From the NCBI RefSeq assembly GCF_945859825.1, contig NZ_CAMAPC010000020.1:1-64000 (forward strand): DNA of 64,000 nucleotides, read 5' to 3'. Below are positions 8,904 through 17,793 of the stretch, in pieces. Within the stretch, counting starts at the first letter, position 1; every line of letters begins with the position of its first letter. The translations under genes were made by a program, and so were the position numbers. The notes under the pieces were generated by a model, which saw only the letters and a program-made list of their open reading frames with translations, searched no databases and was not told where the DNA came from. This DNA is from Pseudoalteromonas holothuriae. Lineage in GTDB: Bacteria > Pseudomonadota > Gammaproteobacteria > Enterobacterales > Alteromonadaceae.

Positions 8904-9410
8904 ATGAACACCGATACTTTTTGGCAAATAATAGCGTCAGTAAAAAATAGTAATAATGTTAACTTGGCGCTTAGAACCGCCCTATCAACACTCGACAAAA
9001 ATGACATCGCACAATTTGATGTTCTCTACACGCAAGAACTGCGTAAACTATGGCACTGGGATAATTGGGCTTTTGCATATGTAATGTGTGGCTGTAATAG
9101 CGAGTATGATTTTCTAGATTTTTGTAACTGGTTAATTCTTCAAGGTAAAGAAAACTTAGCAAAGTTTTTAGCTAACCCTGACTGCTTGGCAGAGTACGAA
9201 CATATACCAGTTAAAAATGACCTACCAGCGCCCTACTGCGATGAACTCGACTTGATTGCTGGTTTGTTGCATGAAGATATTACAGGCGAAGAGCTGCCCT
9301 ATCACAATGTTGTTAACTTTGCGCCACAAGGCAAAAAATTTAAAAACAAACCAAAACTACTTATGGAACAATTTCCAAAGCTATACGCTAAGTTTTGGCA
9401 GCAAAAATAA
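8904..9410 (+). CDS. DUF4240-family protein
   Basis: A 168-residue soluble acidic protein matching the DUF4240 pattern: an N-terminal TFWQII motif and an aromatic core (WAFAYVMCGCNSEYDFLDFCNWLILQG) in the first half. I chose the ATG at 8904 over a GTG two codons earlier. These proteins are usually encoded singly and have no established function. It is followed at once by a GGCGCC repeat array and by the convergent asd gene. Confidence 0.6.
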   Translation: MNTDTFWQIIASVKNSNNVNLALRTALSTLDKNDIAQFDVLYTQELRKLWHWDNWAFAYVMCGCNSEYDFLDFCNWLILQGKENLAKFLANPDCLAEYEHIPVKNDLPAPYCDELDLIAGLLHEDITGEELPYHNVVNFAPQGKKFKNKPKLLMEQFPKLYAKFWQQK

Positions 9411-9413
9411 AAA

Positions 9414-9446
9414 TGGCGCCAATTTGGCGCCAATTTGGCGCCAACT
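9414..9446. repeat. three tandem palindromic units with 11-bp period
   Basis: Three copies of TGGCGCCAATT in tandem (the last ends ACT), each centred on the self-complementary GGCGCC. It lies 4 bp after the DUF4240 stop and about 50 bp from the end of the convergent asd gene. It can fold into alternative hairpins and may help end transcription, but no T-tract follows. Confidence 0.85.
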
Positions 9447-9498
9447 GTTTAGCTTAAAAATGCCTAGTATTTTGTGAGCCTGAATTACAAGTGAGAGC

Positions 9499-10611
9499 TT
9501 AGCTTGACAATATTATCCGCAGCATACGGCGAAGTGGCTCAGCTGCGCCCCACAATAATTGGTCTCCAACAGTAAACGCGCTTATGTATTCTGGACCCAT
9601 TGCTAACTTACGTATGCGGCCAACAGGTATATCAAGTGTACCTGTAACATTAACAGGCGTTAACTCTTTAGCCGTTTGTTCACGATTATTTGGTATGACT
9701 TTAACCCAGTCATTATGAGAGGCTAAAATCCGCTCAATCTCATTAACTGGCAAGTCAGCTTTTAATTTTATGGTCATTGCTTGTGAGTGGCAACGCATCG
9801 CACCAATACGCACACATAAACCATCGATAGGAATAGGCGACTTTGATGAACCAAGGATCTTGTTTGCTTCTACTTGTGCCTTCCACTCTTCTTTTGATTG
9901 ACCAGACTCCATTGGCACATCAATCCAAGGAATTAAACTACCAGCAAGTGGAACACCAAACTGGTCGGTTGGTAAATCATCAGATTTAATTTTGTTTGCA
10001 ACAATTTTATCAATTTCTAAAATAGCTGAGCTTGGGTCATTTAACTGGCTTGCGACAGAGCCATGGATCTCACCCATTTGCGTAATAAGCTCACGCATGT
10101 TGCGCGCACCGGCCCCTGACGCCGCTTGATATGTCATCGGGCTTACCCATTCAATCAAATCTTTCTCAAATAAACCGCCTAGTGCAAGTAGCATAAGAGA
10201 AACTGTACAGTTACCCCCCACGAATGTTTTAACACCCTGCTCCAAGCCTTGTGTGATCACATCGTTATTGACGGGGTCAAGCACAATAATACTATCAGAT
10301 GACATACGCAGTGCTGATGCTGCATCAATCCAATAGCCACTCCAGTCCGAGTCACGCAATTTAGGGTAAACAGAGTTGGTATAATCACCACCTTGGCATG
10401 AAATAATCACATCCATTTCTGACAAAGCGGTCGTATCATTGGCATCTAATAACGGTTTTGCAGCGCCTACAAATTCAGGGCCAAGCTGCCCGGCTTGTGA
10501 TGTAGTAAAAAAAGTCGCATCAATAAATGCAAAATCATTTTCTTCCATCATTCTGTGCATGAGCACCGAGCCTACCATACCACGCCAACCAACGAGTCCT
10601 ACTTTTTTCAT
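9499..10611 (-). CDS. asd: aspartate-semialdehyde dehydrogenase
   Basis: Catalyses reductive dephosphorylation of L-aspartyl-4-phosphate to L-aspartate-4-semialdehyde, the branch point to lysine/diaminopimelate, methionine and threonine. The 370-residue length fits the gammaproteobacterial type. The NADP-binding [13 protein letters not shown] is at the N-terminus, and the active-site Cys is residue 135 ([10 protein letters not shown]), as in E. coli. [12 protein letters not shown] and the C-terminal HSQAMTIKL segment are also present. It is monocistronic, ends near the GGCGCC repeat array, and has a long upstream region with a terminator-like hairpin about 300 nt before the start. Confidence 0.95.
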   Translation of the reverse strand: MKKVGLVGWRGMVGSVLMHRMMEENDFAFIDATFFTTSQAGQLGPEFVGAAKPLLDANDTTALSEMDVIISCQGGDYTNSVYPKLRDSDWSGYWIDAASALRMSSDSIIVLDPVNNDVITQGLEQGVKTFVGGNCTVSLMLLALGGLFEKDLIEWVSPMTYQAASGAGARNMRELITQMGEIHGSVASQLNDPSSAILEIDKIVANKIKSDDLPTDQFGVPLAGSLIPWIDVPMESGQSKEEWKAQVEANKILGSSKSPIPIDGLCVRIGAMRCHSQAMTIKLKADLPVNEIERILASHNDWVKVIPNNREQTAKELTPVNVTGTLDIPVGRIRKLAMGPEYISAFTVGDQLLWGAAEPLRRMLRIILSS

Positions 10612-10910
10612 ATTATTACCTTTATTTTAAATTAATAGACATTGCGTGAGTCTAGACGTCCAAAATAACAAATATGGTTGAGTTCGACTAGCCAAAACTT
10701 CATATTATTTCCCTTAAAATAGATGCATATATGGTATGAGCCATTAGTTCAATACATATTAATACTGTACTTTGAAATTTGATATTCTAGATAAATAGGG
10801 AGGAGAAATAAAATAGAAGGAGGCTAAAAAGGTATCAAAAACTTTAACTTAGCAATCAAGGTAAAATAAAATAACTAATTTTATCAACACATTGAAAATA
10901 ATTTTAAAAT
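10612..10910. other. AT-rich leader region upstream of asd
   Basis: About 300 bp without a gene. Near 10798-10835 the plus strand carries two purine-rich, Shine-Dalgarno-like runs (GGGAGGAG and GAAGGAGG) but no start codon at suitable spacing. The asd promoter is expected here on the minus strand. I see no lysine-riboswitch core. Confidence 0.35.
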
Positions 10911-11020
10911 AAAAAACCCCGCAAGCGGGGTTTGGATACAACATGTAAAGGTTGTCCTAATCTGATGTTCACGACACCAATTCAGAACTCGGTTCTAGGT
11001 TTGTTTATAATTTTTAATTA
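10911..11020 (-). ncRNA. candidate small RNA ending in an intrinsic terminator
   Basis: Read on the minus strand this stretch holds a TATAAT-like box (GGTTATAATT, near 11023-11034), a short palindrome (AGAAC-CGA-GTTCT), a second stem (GGAcAAC...GTTGtaTCC) and a perfect 9-bp GC-rich hairpin (AAACCCCGC / GCGGGGTTT, 10914-10933) followed by a six-T run. The terminator is too far (about 190 bp) beyond the TonB receptor terminator to serve that gene, and about 300 nt from asd. A free-standing RNA of about 100 nt or an asd leader are the two readings; both are inference. Confidence 0.35.
10914..10933 (-). terminator. intrinsic terminator upstream of asd
   Basis: Perfect stem AAACCCCGC / GCGGGGTTT with a two-base loop. 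A run of A residues on its left side gives a T-run for minus-strand transcripts. Confidence 0.8.
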
Positions 11021-11193
11021 TAACCTTTTGGATTGAAAGCACTTTAAAGTATAAAGATGACAAATTTATTAAAGTGCTGACATTTATACGTAAATTATTT
11101 GGTTCAGTGTTAATTCATATAACCGATTGTGATTATTCTACGTCACATGTCATATTTTCGCAATCAAATCTAATGACTTTTTATGAGATAAAA

Positions 11194-11217
11194 AAGCCAA
11201 GGCAATTGCCTTGGCTT
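11194..11217 (-). terminator. terminator of the TonB-dependent receptor gene
   Basis: A perfect 24-bp palindrome (half AAGCCAAGGCAA) preceded on the plus strand by an A-run, so minus-strand RNA ends in a hairpin plus U-tract. It lies 34 bp past the receptor stop codon. Confidence 0.85.
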
Positions 11218-11250
11218 ATATTTTAAACAGTTTTAACTGTATACTAGTGC

Positions 11251-13935
11251 TTAAAACTCGTAGCTATAGCTCACACTTAAAGAAGTTCCAACTTCTTTTT
11301 GTCTTACAATTAAATCTGATTGCGTCACTTCTTGCTCTTCATCAAGTAGGTTTTTAACCTTAAACTTAACTTTAGAGTTAAAGTCTGGATACCAAGTATA
11401 TACTAAATCAAGTGAATGGAATGGCTGTTCAAACGCATCATCTCGCCCACCAATACCTGATGCTAAAATACGCTCACCAAATACATTATATACAACTGAA
11501 CCACTGTGTTGTCCATCAGCTGAGTCAAAACCCATTTGTAAGTTAACAACATATTTTGAGTGACCTGTCATACGCTTAGTAGGGTTAGTTAAGTTACCCG
11601 CAAAAGCTGGATCAATTGATACTTCAGAATCACTGAGCGTTATGTTACCCGAGGTAAAAGTACCACTTACCAATGATGATAAATCGAATAACCATTCTGT
11701 TTCAATGCCGTATACTTCACCTTCTATGCCGTTAACAAAAGATGCGCTGTAATCTTCATCACCTACACGAAGTACAGTTTCAATTGGGTTAGCAATGTCT
11801 TTGTAAAAAGCACCAACGGAGAAGTTGTCACCATTATCCATATAGTATTCAAAACGTGCATCATAGTTTTTCAAATCACTACTTTTGAGGCCTGGTGTAC
11901 CAAATGTTTTGATATCGGTTAGAGGGTCAAAGTAAGCAACAGCGACTAATTCACGTAAATCTGGTCGAACTACCGTTTCACCGTAGCTAAAGCGAACTTG
12001 ATAGTTATTTTCAGCTAAGTAAGTCAAAGCTAACGAGCTGAAAACATCATCAAGATTTACCGTGCCCTCTTTGATTGTCTCTTCTGAGTAATAAATACCC
12101 TGAGTAATTTTATCAAAGATTAAGCTAGATGTACCGATAGTAACTTGTTTGAAATCTTCATAACGCAAGCCGCCACTTACACGCCAAGTGTTATTGAAAA
12201 ATGCATCAAACTCAAAATAGCCAGCATCAATTTTTTGCGCAGCAATGTAGTCATCTGCACTTGGTGCTGTTGGCTCATTAAACGACAAGAAAAAGTCGTT
12301 ATCATTAACAAAAGTATCGGTTAGATAGCTTGTCATGCCTAAGATATTGTTTTCATCACTATTTACAGGTATTGAAATGCCAGTTTCGTTATTAATAGCA
12401 AAACTAGAAGTATTGTAAACACGTGCTCTATCTAAGAAGTCATAACCCGCTTTTAACGTTACTTCAACACTATCAAATGACAATGGCAGTGTCACATTAC
12501 CACCGTATGACTTTACGTTATCAACCATATCGGTATAAGAATAAACAGCACGGTTGTCATCACCTGTTACTATTGAATTCTCATAAATACCATTTTCAAA
12601 CGTATCAATAAATTTATAGTCGATATTAGTAGGAATACGCGTCTCAGCTTTAGACTCTGTATATTGCCAATCTGCGCCAATTCCCCAATAATCTAGCAAG
12701 GTATGTTGGCCTATAAACTGGTCAACATCTAAAGTACGTTCTTCATAATTAAAACGATGTGAACGTTGAGCTTGACCCGTACCCGCAATTGTTCTTACGG
12801 TACTACCATTAGGGCTTTGAAGTACAGACAGGTTTACTTCGTCTTCATTATCTTCTAAGTAAATTTTAGAGTAACTCACACTGTGCTGATCTAACTTATA
12901 ACCTAAGTTAAATACTCCGCTTAAACGTTCATTTTCTGTGGTTACTTTTGAGTCTTTTACAGTAATGTAGCAATTATTTCTAGCGTCTTCTGTGGTCGCT
13001 AAAGACGTTGTACAGCCTTCTGACGGATCATCGTCAGTAACCGCTGTTTTACGCTCAGAGAATGACCAGTCACTATCATAAGAGCCTGCAAGCATAAAGC
13101 CAACAGTACCACCAAAGTATTCTTCATCAAAGCTGTTACCAATGTTTGCTTTGATATCATAGTTAGGATCTAACGACTCTTTAGTTACTTTTAAGTCTCT
13201 AGGTAATGATAAAACAAGCGCTTTGTTTATTGCCCCAGCTTGTTCAGCTCGGTTTTGAGTTTCAGTGCTTTTAATTCCGTCTCTGTCTACAATGCCGCTT
13301 AAACTAAAGTCGCCTTTATATCTCAACACGGCACTATGTAACGCATCTGGCTGGCCTGCATTGGGTCTAGAGTATGTGTACCCTTCATCCGAGCTAGAGT
13401 TCATACCTACACCAACCTCTATACCAGCAGAAAACTCTGAAGGTACAGATTTGGTACGAATGTCGATGTTACCACCACCAAACGCCGCAGGCATTGAAGG
13501 AGAGTATGCTTTTTGTACCGCTAAGCTTTGAATAATACTTGAAGGGAAGATATCCAAAGGGACTACGTTACGTGTTAAATCAGGGCTAGGTACTGACGCG
13601 CCATTTAATCGCGCACTTGAATAACGCTCACCTAAACCACGTACATACACAAATTTGCCATCTACAAGCGTTAGGCCTGTCACACGACGCAAAGCTGATG
13701 CAGCATCGCTGTCACCTGTTCGAGCTAGTTGCTCTGCGCCCATAATATCGGCAACAAATGCTTGGTTCTTACGCTCTTCAATCACTGCTGCCGCACTGCC
13801 TTGTAGGCGCGTGCCAACTGCAACAACTTCTTCGATTGCTTCGTCTTCTGCTGCTATGCTCGGCAATGAAATGCCTACCATGATTGCAGAACTAACTGCC
13901 AAAGCAATTTTTTTTAATTTCATTTGAGTATTCAT
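11251..13935 (-). CDS. TonB-dependent outer-membrane receptor
   Basis: A receptor of about 894 residues with a signal peptide (KKIALAVSSAIMVGISLPSIAAE), an N-terminal plug domain (VADIMGAEQLARTGDSDAASALRRVTGL, YVRGLGERYSSARLNGASVPS) and a long C-terminal beta-barrel ending in aromatic Phe (VSYSYEF), the usual outer-membrane assembly signal. The plug resembles receptors of Alteromonadales that pair with surface lipoproteins. I chose ATG at 13935 because AGGA lies 8 nt upstream; the TTG start 15 bp further out is unlikely. It follows the lipoprotein gene on the same strand, with a hairpin between them, and lies downstream of a TonB2 energising operon. The imported substrate is unknown. Confidence 0.85.
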   Translation of the reverse strand: MNTQMKLKKIALAVSSAIMVGISLPSIAAEDEAIEEVVAVGTRLQGSAAAVIEERKNQAFVADIMGAEQLARTGDSDAASALRRVTGLTLVDGKFVYVRGLGERYSSARLNGASVPSPDLTRNVVPLDIFPSSIIQSLAVQKAYSPSMPAAFGGGNIDIRTKSVPSEFSAGIEVGVGMNSSSDEGYTYSRPNAGQPDALHSAVLRYKGDFSLSGIVDRDGIKSTETQNRAEQAGAINKALVLSLPRDLKVTKESLDPNYDIKANIGNSFDEEYFGGTVGFMLAGSYDSDWSFSERKTAVTDDDPSEGCTTSLATTEDARNNCYITVKDSKVTTENERLSGVFNLGYKLDQHSVSYSKIYLEDNEDEVNLSVLQSPNGSTVRTIAGTGQAQRSHRFNYEERTLDVDQFIGQHTLLDYWGIGADWQYTESKAETRIPTNIDYKFIDTFENGIYENSIVTGDDNRAVYSYTDMVDNVKSYGGNVTLPLSFDSVEVTLKAGYDFLDRARVYNTSSFAINNETGISIPVNSDENNILGMTSYLTDTFVNDNDFFLSFNEPTAPSADDYIAAQKIDAGYFEFDAFFNNTWRVSGGLRYEDFKQVTIGTSSLIFDKITQGIYYSEETIKEGTVNLDDVFSSLALTYLAENNYQVRFSYGETVVRPDLRELVAVAYFDPLTDIKTFGTPGLKSSDLKNYDARFEYYMDNGDNFSVGAFYKDIANPIETVLRVGDEDYSASFVNGIEGEVYGIETEWLFDLSSLVSGTFTSGNITLSDSEVSIDPAFAGNLTNPTKRMTGHSKYVVNLQMGFDSADGQHSGSVVYNVFGERILASGIGGRDDAFEQPFHSLDLVYTWYPDFNSKVKFKVKNLLDEEQEVTQSDLIVRQKEVGTSLSVSYSYEF

Positions 13936-13956
13936 TTGTAATCCTGCCAAAAATCA

Positions 13957-13980
13957 TAAAAAAGGCGCATTAGCTGCGCC
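13957..13980 (-). terminator. intercistronic terminator-like hairpin between lipoprotein and receptor genes
   Basis: GGCGCA / TGCGCC with a 5-nt loop and an adjoining seven-base A-run on the plus strand (U-run on minus-strand RNA). It sits only about 22 bp upstream of the receptor start codon, so it probably lets a fraction of transcripts through, giving more lipoprotein than receptor. Confidence 0.6.
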
Positions 13981-14016
13981 CACTTTGTGATAAACACTTA
14001 AAATCTTAATAGATTA

Positions 14017-15687
14017 TTAGTTTGCAATGGCAGCAAGTGATTTTTGTACCCATTTATACCATTCGCTACTAGTATCTGTATCTGACACTGCACCGATGTG
14101 ATCAACTTGCTCAAAGAAGCTTGCATCTAAACCACTTAGGTCATTCGCTTGGATGGTAACATCTGTAGAGGCTGTGTTAGTTGCAAAGCCATTGGCAGCC
14201 AATACACCTTCACCGCTATTCAAAACTAAGCTAGAACCGCTGTTTGCAAACCATTCTGCTTTAGAACCACCGCTCACAAAATTCTCACCCACTTTAAAGT
14301 TATTAACACATGCAAGAACTGAATTGTTGAACATCAACTTGCCTGCAACCGCTTTTTCTTCTGCACTTTCTTTTTTGAACTCTATGCAATCAGTACCATT
14401 ATCACCTTGCGCTTTAACAAATAAAGCGTTGTAGTACATACCTTCAATTGCATCATCAAATTTAGCAGCTTGAGATGAACTGTTATCACGAATTGATTTA
14501 CCATCAGTTGTTACTACGGTCACATTTGCAATAATTGGGTTTGATGCAGGTACTTCTGAGTATTCATCACCCTTACCTTTTTGACCATCAGTTTCAAAAC
14601 CGTTGTTACCCATGAAGCCTTCTGAACCTGCTGGGATTGTTTTTTCTTCACCTTCGTCAAAATAAGTAACTGCTTTCTTTGTTGTTACTGTACCGTGTTT
14701 CACGAAGATAAACTGTGCATTACCTTGCCAACCTGCATCAATATCGATTGCATCATCTTGTGTATCTGTTACTACGATATGTTTGATGTTTGCAGCACCA
14801 CCGAAGAACTCGATACCGTCATCAAAACCTTGGTGAACATGAAGGTAATCGAACGTAGAACCTGAACCAACACCATTAAGTGTTAGTGAGTTCAAGTCAT
14901 CACCGTCACCGCCTTCACGCGGACCTGAACCTGCATACCAAATATTAGCAAACTTGATGTTACCACTGCTGTCTGCGTTATTTTTACCACCAAAGTGACT
15001 TATGATACCTTCTGCTTCTGCGTTACAAGTGTTAGCTGCACGCTCTGCATTTGTACACTGGTTGGTTAAACCAAAGCCATTGATGATGATGCCACCCCAG
15101 TCTGCAAATTGAGCACCAGTCTCTGCAATATCAAACTCAGAATAAACGTTTGCTGATGTGAATGTAATTGGTGCTTGTGCAGTACCAATAGCATTTATTT
15201 TAGCACCACGGCCAATACGAACAATTGCTTCACCAGATTTAAAAGCAAGGGTTGCACCTGCTTCTATGTTTAAAGTTGGGCCATTTGCTTCAACGGTACA
15301 GCCTGAAGTTGTTTTACAGTCTTTACCCATTTGGATTGCGCCATCAAAAACATGTGCGCCGTTATCAGCAAGCGCTGCAAAGGTAATATCTTCTTCAATT
15401 TCTAATGTCTTACCAGCAAAGTCAGTACCATATACACAATGAGGAGCTTCAAATGCGCCTTGAACCTCGTTACCTGCAACAGTACGTGCAGTACACGGAT
15501 TAACTGTCACTGGCGGTTCAACAGGAGTTGTTGGGTCAGTAGGTGTTGTAGGGTTAGTCGTTGTGTTATTTGAGTTAGTAACACTACTATCGTTTACTGT
15601 AGGTGTTACTTTAATGTCACCACCACAACCGGCTAGTACTAATGCAGAAGCTACAAGGCTTACTTTGAATAACCCAGAAAGTTTCAT
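14017..15687 (-). CDS. surface lipoprotein, beta-helix-like, partner of TonB receptor
   Basis: The 556-residue product has a lipoprotein signal with lipobox LAGC at about 20-23, then a low-complexity Thr/Pro/Asn linker (NTTTNPTTPTDPTTPVEPP). The body has repeated strand-turn patterns (GPTLNIEAGATLAF, GAKINAIGTAQAPITFTS) and Asp/Gly-rich rungs (FDDGIEFFGGAANIKHIVVTDTQDDAIDIDAGW) that suggest a right-handed parallel beta-helix. I start at ATG 15687 because TGGAGA is correctly spaced. The neighbouring receptor gene suggests a surface ligand-capture role, like other lipoprotein/TonB-receptor pairs. No catalytic motif is evident and the ligand is unknown. Confidence 0.6.
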   Translation of the reverse strand: MKLSGLFKVSLVASALVLAGCGGDIKVTPTVNDSSVTNSNNTTTNPTTPTDPTTPVEPPVTVNPCTARTVAGNEVQGAFEAPHCVYGTDFAGKTLEIEEDITFAALADNGAHVFDGAIQMGKDCKTTSGCTVEANGPTLNIEAGATLAFKSGEAIVRIGRGAKINAIGTAQAPITFTSANVYSEFDIAETGAQFADWGGIIINGFGLTNQCTNAERAANTCNAEAEGIISHFGGKNNADSSGNIKFANIWYAGSGPREGGDGDDLNSLTLNGVGSGSTFDYLHVHQGFDDGIEFFGGAANIKHIVVTDTQDDAIDIDAGWQGNAQFIFVKHGTVTTKKAVTYFDEGEEKTIPAGSEGFMGNNGFETDGQKGKGDEYSEVPASNPIIANVTVVTTDGKSIRDNSSSQAAKFDDAIEGMYYNALFVKAQGDNGTDCIEFKKESAEEKAVAGKLMFNNSVLACVNNFKVGENFVSGGSKAEWFANSGSSLVLNSGEGVLAANGFATNTASTDVTIQANDLSGLDASFFEQVDHIGAVSDTDTSSEWYKWVQKSLAAIAN

Positions 15688-15754
15688 TTTTATCTCCAAA
15701 ATATATAATAATTATAAGTGCATAAAAAGCTTGGACATAAAGTAACTTGACTGT

Positions 15755-15772
15755 ATTACAAATGGGTTACAC
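15755..15772 (-). promoter_or_regulatory. candidate Pho-box-like direct repeat upstream of the lipoprotein gene
   Basis: On the minus strand GTGTAAC and TTGTAAT are spaced by 4 nt (11-bp period), the layout of PhoB half-sites, about 70 bp before the lipoprotein start. The match to CTGTCAT is partial, so this is a weak call made by eye. Confidence 0.22.
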
Positions 15773-15810
15773 TTTATAGAAACAAAAATGACAATTTAGT
15801 TTTTAGAAAT

Positions 15811-15835
15811 AAAAAAACCGCCCGAAGGCGGCTTT
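15811..15835 (-). terminator. terminator of the TonB2 operon
   Basis: CCGCC / GGCGG around a stable CGAA tetraloop, next to a seven-base A-run on the plus strand (U-run in minus-strand RNA). It is 19 bp past the TPR gene stop and separates the TonB2 operon from the lipoprotein/receptor pair. Confidence 0.85.
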
Positions 15836-15853
15836 GGTGTTGCGATTATAAAT

Positions 15854-17158
15854 TTATAAAAGAGCTTGTTTTAACGTTTCCACGTGGAGCTTTTCTTTCT
15901 TGACGTACTTAATCCATTGTTTTGCTAAGTTAGCTGACTTCTTATGCTTTTCTGCTTGCTCAAACGCTAGTATAGATGCATCAAAATTTTGTAGGTTATA
16001 TTGAGCCATACCAAGTGCAACATACGCATTTGATTCAAAAGTTAGCTCACCTTTATCTAATGCAGAACGCGCTGCATCTGCCGCTTCATCAAACTTCTCT
16101 AAATTGATATAAAGCTCGGCAAGTCGCTGATCATAATTACCATGCTCAACCAGCTCACTGGCATTCGCAAAGTAAGAAATTGCCCGATTATCTTCTTTGG
16201 CTTGCACTAAGGACTCGGCAATAAACGCTTGGTTTTTTGCATTATTTTCTATAACACCTTGCTCTAAACCACGTTCCATAATTTTGGCCGCTTTATAAGA
16301 TAAGCCGTTATACATATAAACTTGTGCAAGTTGTTTAAGCTCTGAGCGTGACTTAACAAAGCCTTGTTGATCTGCCGCTTCAAATATAGCTAATTGCTTT
16401 TTCTCATCACCAATCTCACCATACATACCAGCAAGTTGAACCCAATAATTCGGCTTATTAAATAACTTCACCATTTTTTCTAATGTTTCAGTTACTTCTT
16501 TTGGTTTATTCAGTGAATAATACAGTGCGCGCTGTAAAACCAACCAGTTCTCTTTTGGTATTTTACCATCAGATTCGGCCAGATTAATCGCAGTGTTAAT
16601 ATATTTTAACGCTTGTGAATAATCTTTTATCTGATAATTTGCTTGTGCGCGTAATACATAGTAACTATCTGGAATAACTTTGGTGTTTATTGCATCCCAG
16701 CTATCTAGATATTCATTTACTTTATCGTATTGGGAGTTCGCCATTGCCAACTGCGCTAAACTAAATGTAGTAGATAAACGTAACGATTCCGGAATACCTT
16801 CTTCAGCTACCACTTTTTCAAATGAAGCAATGGCTTTATCAAGCTGATTCTCATTGTAATAGATAAAGCCATAGAAATTATGCATCATGGCAATTTCATA
16901 TGAGTTCATACTTGATGAACGCTCGTTAATACTATCTAACGCTTCCAAACCTGCTTGAACATCGCCATCATCAGCAAGTTTTTGTGCGCGAGCCAGCTGG
17001 CTATATACTTTTTCTCTAAGCGCTGGAACGCGCTTCGTTTTAGTTTCAGCCTGTGCCGTATTTATATCTACAAATGGCGCAAGCGACACCAATGATGGCG
17101 CTGCAGATCCCGCTATGAATAACGCACTGTAAATGGCTAATTGTTTAATATTTTTCAT
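15854..17158 (-). CDS. periplasmic TPR protein of the TonB2 operon
   Basis: A 434-residue protein with a signal peptide (IKQLAIYSALFIAGSAAPS...) followed by tandem TPR-like helical pairs throughout, such as YEIAMMHNFYGFIYYNENQLDKAIASFEKVV and AYVALGMAQYNLQNFDASILAFEQAEKH. It is the last gene of the DUF3450-ttpC-exbB-exbD-tonB operon, 21 bp after tonB, with AAGGTG ahead of its ATG. In Vibrio and Shewanella a TPR protein in this position accompanies TonB2 systems. Its precise role is not established; a periplasmic scaffold for the TonB complex is the natural inference. Confidence 0.75.
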   Translation of the reverse strand: MKNIKQLAIYSALFIAGSAAPSLVSLAPFVDINTAQAETKTKRVPALREKVYSQLARAQKLADDGDVQAGLEALDSINERSSSMNSYEIAMMHNFYGFIYYNENQLDKAIASFEKVVAEEGIPESLRLSTTFSLAQLAMANSQYDKVNEYLDSWDAINTKVIPDSYYVLRAQANYQIKDYSQALKYINTAINLAESDGKIPKENWLVLQRALYYSLNKPKEVTETLEKMVKLFNKPNYWVQLAGMYGEIGDEKKQLAIFEAADQQGFVKSRSELKQLAQVYMYNGLSYKAAKIMERGLEQGVIENNAKNQAFIAESLVQAKEDNRAISYFANASELVEHGNYDQRLAELYINLEKFDEAADAARSALDKGELTFESNAYVALGMAQYNLQNFDASILAFEQAEKHKKSANLAKQWIKYVKKEKLHVETLKQALL

Positions 17159-17179
17159 AATCGCACCTTAACAACCTCA

Positions 17180-17785
17180 TTACCCGTTTATTTGGAATGA
17201 AATCTTATTTTGTACACCTGCAACTTCTACTGCCTCACCATTGACCACTCGAGGCTTGTATTTAAATTTCAACGCTGCATCTAACGCTGCACGGTCAAAA
17301 ATAGACTCTGGTTGAGCCGTTACTACTTTTGGATCTTTTACCGTGCCTTGCTTTGTTACTACAAACTCAACGATCACGTAGCCTTCAATACCGCGAGATA
17401 ACGCACGACGTGGATAAACTGGGGCTACCTTTACAATCGGTAAATATTCACCATCGCTTGATTCAAGTGCAAGGCCACCGGCCAAATCAACGTCAGCTTC
17501 AACATTGGCGCTAAAATCAAAATCAGCCCCTGCAGCATCCAAATCGTTGCTTTGCATTTGCGGCGCATCCATCGGTGGAGGTGGCTCTTTTGGTGTTGGT
17601 GGTTTTTGCGGCTTACGTTCTTTCTTTTGTACCGTTTCTTCTTTTTTCAAACGGACAAAATCCAGCACGTTTCCTTTAACAGGATCTGTCATTGCTCCCT
17701 CTCCGCCTTGGATAAGCGCTTGCATACCCAAGAACAAAAAGAAGGTAACAACACCTGCAATCACCAGTGCTATTAAATAACGCAT
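17180..17785 (-). CDS. tonB2: TonB2-type energy transducer
   Basis: A 201-residue TonB. A single N-terminal membrane anchor is at about 3-26, a Pro/Lys-rich periplasm-spanning stretch (KKERKPQKPPTPKEPPPPMDAPQ) at about 54-78, and a C-terminal TonB domain (YPRRALSRGIEGYVIVEFVVTKQGTVKD...FKYKPRVVNGEAVEV) at about 120-200. It transmits proton-motive force from ExbB/ExbD to outer-membrane receptors. It is shorter than E. coli TonB, as is usual for TonB2. It lies 8 bp after exbD in the operon; the receptor encoded at 11.3-13.9 kb is a likely client. Confidence 0.9.
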   Translation of the reverse strand: MRYLIALVIAGVVTFFLFLGMQALIQGGEGAMTDPVKGNVLDFVRLKKEETVQKKERKPQKPPTPKEPPPPMDAPQMQSNDLDAAGADFDFSANVEADVDLAGGLALESSDGEYLPIVKVAPVYPRRALSRGIEGYVIVEFVVTKQGTVKDPKVVTAQPESIFDRAALDAALKFKYKPRVVNGEAVEVAGVQNKISFQING

Positions 17786-17793
17786 ATTGCTAC

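Noticed and set aside
10612-11190. Lysine riboswitch upstream of asd
   Set aside because: The region has a terminator at a workable place for a long leader, but I could not find the multi-helix lysine aptamer core or its conserved sequence blocks, and the terminator is about 300 nt from the start codon.
13655-13927. Plus-strand reading frame opposite the TonB receptor signal/plug region
   Set aside because: It is the antisense of a well-supported gene, with no ribosome site or family match; the same holds for the open frames opposite the lipoprotein (15158-15442), tonB (17505-17780) and the chemoreceptor (21562-21864).
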